Part shown: piece by piece, positions 42,496 to 50,106 of the stretch
How positions within the stretch are numbered: the first letter of the stretch is position 1
How the letters are laid out: each line of letters starts with the position of its first letter
From: Phycicoccus sp.
GTDB taxonomy: Bacteria > Actinomycetota > Actinomycetes > Actinomycetales > Dermatophilaceae
Direction: 5' to 3'
NCBI GenBank assembly: GCA_017993715.1
Contig: JAGOME010000026.1
Coordinates: forward strand, 1 to 51,715
DNA length: 51,715 nucleotides
The notes under the pieces: generated by a model
Told to the model about the DNA's origin: nothing
The model's database searches: none
The model's input: only the letters and a program-made list of their open reading frames with translations
Made by a program: the position numbers and the translations under genes

Positions 42496-44036
42496 GCGCA
42501 GCGCAGATTCGGGAGGCCGGCTGGCCCGCGGAGCGGCTCGAGCAGGCCCTGCGGCGTCATGCGCAGGACAAGCCCGACGCCATTGCCGTCGTCGGCCCGA
42601 ACGCCACCCTGACGTTCGCGGAGGTCGACCTGGCTGCGGACAAGGTCGCGGCGATCATCGGCGCGACCGGCGGACCGGGTGCGCAGGTGGCCTGGCTCGG
42701 GCCCAACGACACGGGCTACACGATGACCCTCGTCGGGGCGTGGCGCGCGCGGGGAGGCCTGGTCGGTCTGAACTGGCGGCTCCCGGACGACGACATCGCG
42801 GCCTCGTGCGCCGAGGTCGGTGTCACCCACATCTTCTGCTCCGAGTCCTTCGCCGACCGGGCACGAGGCATCGCGGGAGACATCATTCACGTCGAGGTCG
42901 TGGACCAAAGCACGTCGACACCCTGGCCCGATGTCGAGCCGGCGGCGACTCTGGAGCCCGAGTTCGACGACCCAGGCATGGTCTTCTTCACCTCGGGGTC
43001 GACCGGCGTACCCAAGGCCGTCCCGCTGGACCGTCTCGCGGTCGAGATCGGCGCGGCGACCCCCGTCGTCCACCGATTCGACGCCGAGTCCCGGCTGCTC
43101 ATCATCCCGCCGGTCTTCCACCTCGCCGGGGCCTACTGGGCCCAGTACGGCCTGCTCTACGGTGCCCAGCAGGTCTATCTGGCCGTGCCGACCCCGGAGA
43201 ACATGGTCAACGCGTTCGCGGACCACGAGATCACCCATGCGGTGCTCGTCCCGACGCTGATCCGGGCTGTCGTGGACCAGATGCAGGCCACCGGGATTCG
43301 TCTCCCCAAGTTCCGTCACTTGGCATACGGCGCCTCCGCGATCACCATCGCCCTGCTCAAGGAGGCTATGGAGGTCTTTCAGTCGGAGTTCACCCAGGTC
43401 TTTGGCATGACTGAGGCCGGCGGGGTCGTCAGCTATCTGCCGCCCGAGGACCACGTGCTCGACGGACCCAACGCTCACCGGCTCGCCTCCGCGGGCCGTT
43501 GCACAGTCGGCGTCGAGCTCGAGGTGCGTGACCCCGAGACGCGCGCCGTGCTCGGCCCCGACGAGTCTGGTGAGCTCTGGTTCCGCACACCCTTCATGGC
43601 CCAGGGCTACATCAACCGTCCCGAGCAGAGCGCCGCGATCTTCGTCGACGGCTGGCTCAACACCCGTGACATGGGGCGCGTCGATGCCGACGGCTACATC
43701 TACGTCGAGGGCCGCAGCGACGACATGATCATCACCGGGGGCGAGAACGTCCATCCTGGAGAGGTCGAAGGCGTTCTTGCGGAACTGTCCGACGTGGTCG
43801 AGGTCGCCGTGTTCGGTGTGCCCGACCCGCTGTGGGGCCGACGGGTGGCCGCCGCGGTCGTCTCGCGGACCGGCGAGTTGACCGAAGAGTTGATCGTCGC
43901 CCACGCCCGGGTGAGCCTGGCCGGCTACAAGATCCCTCGGCTCGTCTACTTCCTGACCGAGCTGCCCAAGACCGCGAGCGGCAAGGTGACCCGCTCCGGC
44001 CTGGTGGACCTGCTCGCCCCCAAGGAGGATGCCTGA
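42480..44036 (+). CDS. AMP-forming acyl-CoA synthetase (ANL superfamily)
   Basis: A 518-aa ligase. The AMP-binding motif is VFFTSGSTGVPKAVPL. Further motifs are FGMTEAGG (A5), the hinge GRSDDMIITGGENVHPGEVE and the C-terminal lysine motif PKTASGKVTRSG. It would form acyl-CoA from a carboxylic acid, ATP and CoA. It suits medium-chain, branched or aromatic acids, and the substrate cannot be read. GTG 42480 has GGGAGCGAG upstream. The gene overlaps the hydrolase by 16 bases and the next dehydrogenase by TGATG. It activates a substrate or intermediate for the downstream beta-oxidation steps. Confidence 0.92.
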   Translation: MDERLSAAQIREAGWPAERLEQALRRHAQDKPDAIAVVGPNATLTFAEVDLAADKVAAIIGATGGPGAQVAWLGPNDTGYTMTLVGAWRARGGLVGLNWRLPDDDIAASCAEVGVTHIFCSESFADRARGIAGDIIHVEVVDQSTSTPWPDVEPAATLEPEFDDPGMVFFTSGSTGVPKAVPLDRLAVEIGAATPVVHRFDAESRLLIIPPVFHLAGAYWAQYGLLYGAQQVYLAVPTPENMVNAFADHEITHAVLVPTLIRAVVDQMQATGIRLPKFRHLAYGASAITIALLKEAMEVFQSEFTQVFGMTEAGGVVSYLPPEDHVLDGPNAHRLASAGRCTVGVELEVRDPETRAVLGPDESGELWFRTPFMAQGYINRPEQSAAIFVDGWLNTRDMGRVDADGYIYVEGRSDDMIITGGENVHPGEVEGVLAELSDVVEVAVFGVPDPLWGRRVAAAVVSRTGELTEELIVAHARVSLAGYKIPRLVYFLTELPKTASGKVTRSGLVDLLAPKEDA

Positions 44037-45154
44037 TGCCCCCCACAAGTGACACGCTGAGTCCCGACGAGGTCCGCGAGGCCCTCCGGGGGGATCTGGC
44101 GGAGGCCCCTGGGATCGCCGAGGTCCGGCGCCTGCGGGCTGCCGGAGCCGAGAATGCCGCGGCCCTCGCCGGGTTCGACCGGGACCGCTGGGCCACGCTC
44201 GCCCAGCGTGGGCTGGCCGCGATGGGTGCCCCCGAGGAATGGGACGGCCTGGGTATGGGCGCCGGGCACCTGGTGACCGCCGTGGAGGAGTGCGGGGCCA
44301 GCCTGCATCCCGGTCCGGTCAGGGCCACCCAGCTCCTTACCTGGTCCTTGACGGGGGTGTCCCCGAATGCCGTGTCGGCACCGTTGACGACGGCCATTGC
44401 CGGAGTACTCGGCGGCGAACTGGTGGCCGGCCTCGCCGACGATCGTCCGGTTCGGGCGGCATTCGCCGATGACGCGGTCACCGGGGTCCTGTCCGCGGTC
44501 ACCCACGGCGCTGTCGCGGACGTCGTTGTGGCCGTGGTCGACACCCCGCAGGGGCCGGCGGCGGCGCTCATCCTCGTCGACGGCGGCATTCGCCAAGACC
44601 GCGAGGCGCTTGACCTGGCGACCCCGCGCGCCGATGTCTCGGTCACCGGTGCCCCCGCGGTGCTGTTGACGCAACCGGCTGACCCGACGGCCCTGGAGAC
44701 CTGGCGGACGCGCTCTCGGCTGCTGCTGGCCGCGGAGCAGGTCGGCGGGGCCCAAGCCTGCCTGACCGCGATGGTGGCTTACACCCAGATCCGCGAACAG
44801 TTCGGGGTGCTCATCGGCACCTATCAGGCCATCCAGCACCTCTGCTCCCGGACCGCCATCGACGTCGTGGGTGCTCGGGCGCTCGTCGTCGCGACGGCTG
44901 CGGCGCTGGACGGCGAGGACCCCCAGGCGCACGTCCTCGGCCGGTTGGCCGCGGCAACCGCCGGCGACACCTTCCTCACGGCCTCATCGAGTTTCATTCG
45001 GCTCTCCGGGGGCATCGGGTTCACCTGGGAGCACGACGCTCACCTGTTCTTCCGCCGGGCCCGCGCAAGCGCCGCCGCCGACGTCTCCCCCGAGCAGCAG
45101 CGGCACGCCGCCGTGGAGGCCGACTGCCTCGACCTGCTCACCGCAACTGCCTAA
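44036..45154 (+). CDS. Acyl-CoA dehydrogenase 2 (small, beta-subunit-like)
   Basis: A 372-aa acyl-CoA dehydrogenase-like protein with low conservation of the N-terminal half. The C-terminal AEQVGGAQACLTAMVAYTQIREQFGVLIGTYQAIQHL and LSGGIGFTWEHDAHLFFRRA are typical of the small subunits that form alpha2-beta2 enzymes in steroid side-chain and ring degradation (FadE26-29 type). The usual catalytic Glu near the C-terminus is not at its place, as expected of such a subunit. The partner could be the dehydrogenase at 38947-40179 or that at 47206-48378. ATG 44036 has AAGGAGG seven bases upstream and overlaps the ligase stop. Confidence 0.85.
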   Translation: MPPTSDTLSPDEVREALRGDLAEAPGIAEVRRLRAAGAENAAALAGFDRDRWATLAQRGLAAMGAPEEWDGLGMGAGHLVTAVEECGASLHPGPVRATQLLTWSLTGVSPNAVSAPLTTAIAGVLGGELVAGLADDRPVRAAFADDAVTGVLSAVTHGAVADVVVAVVDTPQGPAAALILVDGGIRQDREALDLATPRADVSVTGAPAVLLTQPADPTALETWRTRSRLLLAAEQVGGAQACLTAMVAYTQIREQFGVLIGTYQAIQHLCSRTAIDVVGARALVVATAAALDGEDPQAHVLGRLAAATAGDTFLTASSSFIRLSGGIGFTWEHDAHLFFRRARASAAADVSPEQQRHAAVEADCLDLLTATA

Positions 45155-45175
45155 CCCGAGAGGATCCCCACTTTC

Positions 45176-46384
45176 ATGCCTACTCCCGTCATCGTCGAGG
45201 CTGTCCGCACGCCGGTCGGCAAGCGTTTCGGCTCCCTGTCCGGCTGGCACCCCGTCGAACTGGCTGCGCACACCCTGCGCGCGCTCATCGACCGGGCCGG
45301 CATCGACCCGACCTCGATCGATGACGTCATCATGGGCTGCGTCTCGCAGGTGGGACCGCAGAGCACCAACATCGCCCGCAACGCGCTGCTCGCGGCCGGC
45401 CTGCCACAGACCGTGCCCGGCACGACGATCGATCGCCAGTGCGGCTCGTCGCAACAGGCGGTGCACTTCGCCGCCCAGGCCATCATGAGCGGCTCGATGG
45501 ACATCGTCGTCGCCGCCGGCATCGAGTGCATGACGACGGTGCCCATGTTCTCCAATGCCCCGGGCGGCGACATTCGCGCCGTCTACGGCGAGGAGCTCAT
45601 GGATCGCTACGCCGAGCGCGAGACCTTCGGTGTGTCCGGCCTGGTTCCCCAGGGACTGTCGGCCGAGCTCATCGTCGACCGTTGGGGACTGACCCGCGAG
45701 GACCTCGACGAGTACGCCATGGCCAGCCAGCAGCGGGCGGCGACGGCCCGGGCGGAGGGTCGCTTCGAGCGCGAGATCGTCGCGACGCCCCGCAAGGTGC
45801 GTGACCGAGAGACCTTGGAGGTCAGTGTCCCCGGGGACGAGATCACCGCCGACGAGTGCATTCGCGAGACGTCGCTGGAGGCCTTGGCCAATCTCAAGCC
45901 GGCCTTCCTGCCCGAGGGGCGAGTGACCGCCGGCAACGCCTCCCAGATCGTCGACGGCTCCGCGGCCCTGCTCATCATGAGCGAGGAGAAGGCGGCCGAG
46001 CTGGGACTGCGTCCCCGCGCGGCGATCCGCCACATGACGGTCGTCGGTGACGACCCGGTGGCGATGCTCACCGCGCCGATTCCGGCAACCCAGAGGGCGC
46101 TCGAACGATCCGGGATGAGCGCGGACGACATCGACCTGTATGAGGTCAACGAGGCGTTTGCGCCTGTCGTCCTGGCCTGGCAGCAGGAGATCGGCGTCGC
46201 CCACGACAAGGTCAACGTCAACGGTGGCGGCATCTCCCTCGGCCACCCGCTCGGCGCCTCTGGTGCCCGGCTCATGGTCACGCTCCTGCACGAGTTGGAG
46301 CGCACCGGTGGCACCTATGGCCTGCAGACGATGTGTGAGGGCGGTGGCATGGCCAACGCGACGATCATCGAGCGGCTGCAGTGA
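45176..46384 (+). CDS. Acetyl-CoA acyltransferase (thiolase)
   Basis: A 402-aa thiolase of the degradative type. It has the nucleophilic Cys89 in DRQCGSS, the NEAF motif (VNEAFAPV), His357 in GHPLGASGAR and the second catalytic Cys387 in CEGGGMA. It would cleave a 3-ketoacyl-CoA to acetyl-CoA or propionyl-CoA and a shortened acyl-CoA. ATG 45176 has GAGAGGA upstream, 21 bases after the dehydrogenase stop. The stop overlaps the GTG of the SDR gene. Confidence 0.95.
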   Translation: MPTPVIVEAVRTPVGKRFGSLSGWHPVELAAHTLRALIDRAGIDPTSIDDVIMGCVSQVGPQSTNIARNALLAAGLPQTVPGTTIDRQCGSSQQAVHFAAQAIMSGSMDIVVAAGIECMTTVPMFSNAPGGDIRAVYGEELMDRYAERETFGVSGLVPQGLSAELIVDRWGLTREDLDEYAMASQQRAATARAEGRFEREIVATPRKVRDRETLEVSVPGDEITADECIRETSLEALANLKPAFLPEGRVTAGNASQIVDGSAALLIMSEEKAAELGLRPRAAIRHMTVVGDDPVAMLTAPIPATQRALERSGMSADDIDLYEVNEAFAPVVLAWQQEIGVAHDKVNVNGGGISLGHPLGASGARLMVTLLHELERTGGTYGLQTMCEGGGMANATIIERLQ

Positions 46385-47127
46385 CGCTGACGGCGGATCT
46401 GTCGGGCAAGGTCGCGATCGTCACGGGTGCCTCCAGTGGCATCGGGCGGCACTTCTGTCGGCTGCTGGCCGGCAGCGGCGCCCAGGTGGTCGCGGCCGCT
46501 CGTCGGCTCGACCGTCTCGATGAGCTCGCCGCCACCGATCCCCGGATCGTCGCCGTCCGTTGTGACGTCGGGGTCGATGAGGACTGCGTACAACTGATCA
46601 AGGAGGCACACGCGCTCGGCGGCCCGCACATCCTGGTCAACGCCGCCGGCTTCGGTGACGCCCTGCCGGCCCTGGAGACGCCCATGGCCAATTTCCGGCG
46701 CACCCTCGAGGTCGACCTCACCGCGACGTTCCAGTTGGCGGTGGAGGCGCGTCGGGTCATGGAGCCCGGTGGGTCGATCATCAACATCGCCTCGATCCTT
46801 GGCCTGGTCGGCTCGTGGCCGCTGCCGCAAAGCGCGTATGCCGCCGCAAAAGGCGGGGTCGTCAACCTCACCCGGAGCCTGGGGACTGAGTGGGCCCGCG
46901 ACGGCATTCGGGTCAACGCCATCGCGCCCGGCTGGTTCCCCAGCGAGCTCACCGACGAGATGTTCGCCGACGAACGCACGATGGGGTGGTTGCGGCGCAA
47001 CCTGCCCATGGGGCGCCCGGGGGAGTTGGTCGAGCTCGACGGCGCCTTGTTGCTCCTCGCCTCGTCGGCGAGTTCCTACATCACCGGGCAGACCCTCGTG
47101 GTCGACGGAGGCTGGACCGCGCGGTGA
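46381..47127 (+). CDS. SDR family oxidoreductase
   Basis: A 248-aa classical short-chain dehydrogenase. The cofactor motif is TGASSGIG, followed by NAAG-like LVNAAGFG, catalytic YAAAK (Tyr153, Lys157) and the ASSYITGQTLVVDGGW C-terminus. Between a thiolase and an acyl-CoA dehydrogenase it most likely oxidises a 3-hydroxyacyl-CoA. The first Arg after the cofactor loop (AARRLDRL) suggests NADP(H) can bind. The GTG start overlaps the thiolase stop. Confidence 0.92.
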   Translation: MTLTADLSGKVAIVTGASSGIGRHFCRLLAGSGAQVVAAARRLDRLDELAATDPRIVAVRCDVGVDEDCVQLIKEAHALGGPHILVNAAGFGDALPALETPMANFRRTLEVDLTATFQLAVEARRVMEPGGSIINIASILGLVGSWPLPQSAYAAAKGGVVNLTRSLGTEWARDGIRVNAIAPGWFPSELTDEMFADERTMGWLRRNLPMGRPGELVELDGALLLLASSASSYITGQTLVVDGGWTAR

Positions 47128-47205
47128 CGTCGTCGCCTGGCTCGGTCTGCGATCCGCCGCCCTCCGCCCGTCCGCGGGCGGGCTACCTGCAAAGGACCAC
47201 CTGAG

Positions 47206-48378
47206 ATGAAACGTGAGCTGTACGACGAGACCCACGAGGATTTCCGTGCCGCGTTCCGGTCGTTCGTGGCGGCGCAGATCGTCCCGCACCACGACCGCTG
47301 GGAGGCGGCCGGCAAGGTAGACAAGGAGATGTTCCTCGCTGCTGGTGAGGCGGGATTCCTCGGCATGGCCGTGCCCGAAGAGTACGGGGGGCTGGGACAG
47401 AACGATTTCCGGTTCAACGCGATCATCGGCGAGGAGCTGCAGCGGGCCGGTGTCATCGGCTCCGGCATGTGCATCACGCTGCACAACGACGTCATGCTGC
47501 CCTACCTGCTGGACTACACGACACCGGAACAGCGGGCGCGTTGGCTGCCTGGCACCGTCACCGGCGAGATCATGACGGCCATCTCGATGACCGAGCCCGA
47601 GGCCGGATCCGACCTCGCCGCGATCCGCGCGACGGCGCGCCGCGAGGGCGATGACTGGGTCGTCAACGGCTCCAAGACCTTCGTCACCAACGGCATCAAC
47701 GCCGACCTCGTGCTCGTCGTCGTCAAGACCGATCCGGCTCTGCGACACCGGGGGATCAGCCTCATTGCCGTGGCTGACGGGACCCCGGGTTTCGCGCGCG
47801 GCCGCCACCTGGACAAGATCGGCCTGCGCAGCCAGGACACTGCCGAGCTGTTCTTCGACGAATGCCGCGTGCCTGCCGACCATCTCGTCGGTGGCGAGGG
47901 CGAGGGCTTCCGAATCCTCATGGAGAACCTCGCGCAGGAACGCCTCGGACTGTGTGTCTCGGCGATCTCCGCGGCTCGGGCGGCGTTGCGGCACACCGTC
48001 GACTACTGCGCGCAACGCCAAGCCTTCGGGACCCGGGTGCTGGACTTCCAGAACTCCCGCTTCCGGCTCGCCGAGCTCGGGGCCAAGCTCGACGCGACCC
48101 AGGTCTTTGTCGACCATCTCATCATGCTGCACGACCGCGGCGAGCTCAGCGGTGAGGACGCCGCCAAGGGCAAGCTCCTCACCACCTCACTGCAGCAGGA
48201 GATCGTCCGCGAGGGCCTGCAGCTGCATGGCGGCTATGGGTTTATGCGCGAGTACCCGATCGCCCGGATGTATCTCGATGCGCCGATCCAGTCGATCTTC
48301 GGCGGCACCAACGAGATCATGCGCGAGATCGTCGGGCGACAACTCGAGGCGTCCTATGGCTCTGGGCCCGGCCGATGA
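47206..48378 (+). CDS. Acyl-CoA dehydrogenase 3
   Basis: A 390-aa acyl-CoA dehydrogenase with all the usual signatures: AISMTEPEAGSDLAAIRATA, WVVNGSKTFVTNG, AELFFDECRVP, LQLHGGYGFMREYPIARMYLD and SIFGGTNEIMREIVGRQL. The full set fits a catalytically active, homotetramer-type enzyme that desaturates a short, medium or branched acyl-CoA and passes electrons to ETF. AAAGGA precedes ATG 47206. The 78-base gap before it is the largest inside the distal operon, so a secondary promoter could lie there. The stop overlaps the crotonase ATG. Confidence 0.94.
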   Translation: MKRELYDETHEDFRAAFRSFVAAQIVPHHDRWEAAGKVDKEMFLAAGEAGFLGMAVPEEYGGLGQNDFRFNAIIGEELQRAGVIGSGMCITLHNDVMLPYLLDYTTPEQRARWLPGTVTGEIMTAISMTEPEAGSDLAAIRATARREGDDWVVNGSKTFVTNGINADLVLVVVKTDPALRHRGISLIAVADGTPGFARGRHLDKIGLRSQDTAELFFDECRVPADHLVGGEGEGFRILMENLAQERLGLCVSAISAARAALRHTVDYCAQRQAFGTRVLDFQNSRFRLAELGAKLDATQVFVDHLIMLHDRGELSGEDAAKGKLLTTSLQQEIVREGLQLHGGYGFMREYPIARMYLDAPIQSIFGGTNEIMREIVGRQLEASYGSGPGR

Positions 48379-49133
48379 GAGTCACCCTGACGCGGGCCGA
48401 CGGGATCGCGACGATCACGATGGACCGTCCGGACAAGCGCAACGCGATGACGGACGCGATGTGGTCGCAGTTTGCCGGCCATCTCGACGCCCTCGACCCC
48501 GGCGGGGAGGATCGGGTCCTCGTCGTGACCGGCGCGGGGGGCGCCTTCTGCGGAGGCTCGGATGTCGGGGGACTTCTGGACGATCTGCCCAGCCTGCGCG
48601 GTCGGATCGACGTCTCCAACAGGTGCGTCCTGGCCATGCGGGAGCTGCCGATCCCGACGCTCGCCAAGGTCGGCGGGGTGGCCGCCGGGTCCGGCGCCAA
48701 CCTCGCCTTAGCCTGCGATCTGGTCTATGCCGCGCAGTCGGCCCGTTTTGTCCAGGTCTTCATCCACCGCGGGCTGTCTCTGGACAGCGGCGCGAGCTGG
48801 CTGCTGCCACGCCTTGTGGGAGAACGCAAAGCGCTCGAGCTCTCCCTGCTGGGCGATCCACTTGGTGCCCAGGATGCCCTAGAGATGGGCTTGATCAGCG
48901 ACGTCGTCCCCGACGAGGTCCTGGACGCTCGGGTTGCCGAGGTGGCGGGTCGACTTGCGGCCTCCTCCCCGCCGGCCCTGGCCGGCACCAAGCGGCTCAT
49001 CGCGACCACGTGGACGCGCTCGCTGGCCCAGGCCTTGGGTGCCGAGGCTGACAATCAGATCGACGTCATCAGCACCGAGGCGGCCGTCGCTCGGATCACG
49101 GGATTCACTGGGGGACAGGGACGCCCGTCATGA
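48375..49133 (+). CDS. Enoyl-CoA hydratase/isomerase (crotonase family)
   Basis: A 252-aa crotonase-fold protein. N-terminal ITMDRPDKRNAMTDAMW, oxyanion-hole segment VTGAGGAFCGGSDVGG, VAAGSGANLALACDLV and HRGLSLDSGASWLLPRLVG are visible. At the two positions that carry Glu in classical hydratases (loop before SGANLALA and the GLSLDSGAS helix) Glu is not found. An Asp lies in the second. Isomerase or another crotonase reaction is therefore possible. It overlaps the flanking genes by ATGA on both sides. Confidence 0.9.
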   Translation: MRVTLTRADGIATITMDRPDKRNAMTDAMWSQFAGHLDALDPGGEDRVLVVTGAGGAFCGGSDVGGLLDDLPSLRGRIDVSNRCVLAMRELPIPTLAKVGGVAAGSGANLALACDLVYAAQSARFVQVFIHRGLSLDSGASWLLPRLVGERKALELSLLGDPLGAQDALEMGLISDVVPDEVLDARVAEVAGRLAASSPPALAGTKRLIATTWTRSLAQALGAEADNQIDVISTEAAVARITGFTGGQGRPS

Positions 49134-50050
49134 GTGGCGAGTACGTGCGCGTTGTCGAGGTGGCCCCCCGAGATGGCCTGCAAAACGAGTCGGTCCTGCT
49201 GTCGACCGCGGACAAGCAGGAGTTGGTCGAGCGGGCGGTGGCGTTCGGGGCGCACGACGTCGAGGTGACGAGTTTCGTCCATCCCGCCAAGGTGCCGCAG
49301 ATGGCCGATGCCGAAGCTGTGGTCGCTGGGCTGCCGGCGACCCCCGGAGTGACCTACAGCGCCCTGATCCTCAACGCACGCGGTCTCGAGCGCGCCATCG
49401 CCGCCGGTGTGACCGAGGTCAATGCTGTCGTCCACTGCACCGACACCTTCTCCGGCCGTAACCAAGGCACCGACATCGCGGGCGGGATCGCGATCTGGCA
49501 TCGGATCGCCGCCCGTTCCCGGGAGGCTGGCCTCACCGCAAACCTCACGCTCGCTGTCGCCTTCGGCTGCCCGTTCGAGGGCGAAGTCGGCGTCGATGTG
49601 GTCCGGCGGGTGGCCGAGCAAGTCCTTGAGTCGCCGCCCACGGAGCTGTCGCTCGCGGACACGATCGGCGTCGCTGTGCCGCGGGACGTCGCGGCGCGGG
49701 TCGAGGCCGTCCGCGACCTCGTGCCCCAGGGGACGGCGCTGCGCGCGCACTTCCACAACACCCGCAATGCGGGCGTGGCCAACGCCCTCGCGGCTGTCGA
49801 TGCCGGGGTGCTCATCCTCGATGCGGCTCTCGGCGGGATCGGCGGCTGCCCCTTTGCGCCGCGTGCCACCGGCAACATCGCCACCGAAGACCTCGTCTAT
49901 GCCCTCGACCGCTCCGGCATCGCCCATGGTCTGGACCCAGCAGGGGTCCGCGACGCCGGTCTGTGGCTGCAGTCCCGGATGGGCCGCGACCTGCCCGCCA
50001 TGGTGCTGCAGGCCGGCGGGTTCCCACCCGATCCGGCGATCGGCCCCTGA
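49130..50050 (+). CDS. HMG-CoA lyase-like enzyme
   Basis: A 306-aa protein of the TIM-barrel HMG-CoA lyase family. The signatures are VEVAPRDGLQNE, EVTSFVHPAKVPQMADAEAV, FGCPFEGEV, LADTIGVAVP, HFHNTR and the catalytic Cys240 loop GGIGGCPFAPRATGNIATED. It would split 3-hydroxy-3-methylglutaryl-CoA to acetyl-CoA and acetoacetate, or a related 3-hydroxy-3-methylacyl-CoA. Its presence suggests that the pathway handles a branched (3-methyl or 3-carboxymethyl) intermediate, as in leucine or isoprenoid catabolism. The ATG overlaps the crotonase stop. Confidence 0.93.
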   Translation: MSGEYVRVVEVAPRDGLQNESVLLSTADKQELVERAVAFGAHDVEVTSFVHPAKVPQMADAEAVVAGLPATPGVTYSALILNARGLERAIAAGVTEVNAVVHCTDTFSGRNQGTDIAGGIAIWHRIAARSREAGLTANLTLAVAFGCPFEGEVGVDVVRRVAEQVLESPPTELSLADTIGVAVPRDVAARVEAVRDLVPQGTALRAHFHNTRNAGVANALAAVDAGVLILDAALGGIGGCPFAPRATGNIATEDLVYALDRSGIAHGLDPAGVRDAGLWLQSRMGRDLPAMVLQAGGFPPDPAIGP

Positions 50051-50106
50051 CCCGCAGCCTAACGGCATTCCCGAAACCCCCACCCCCGAACCAGGAGAGC
50101 ACCGAC

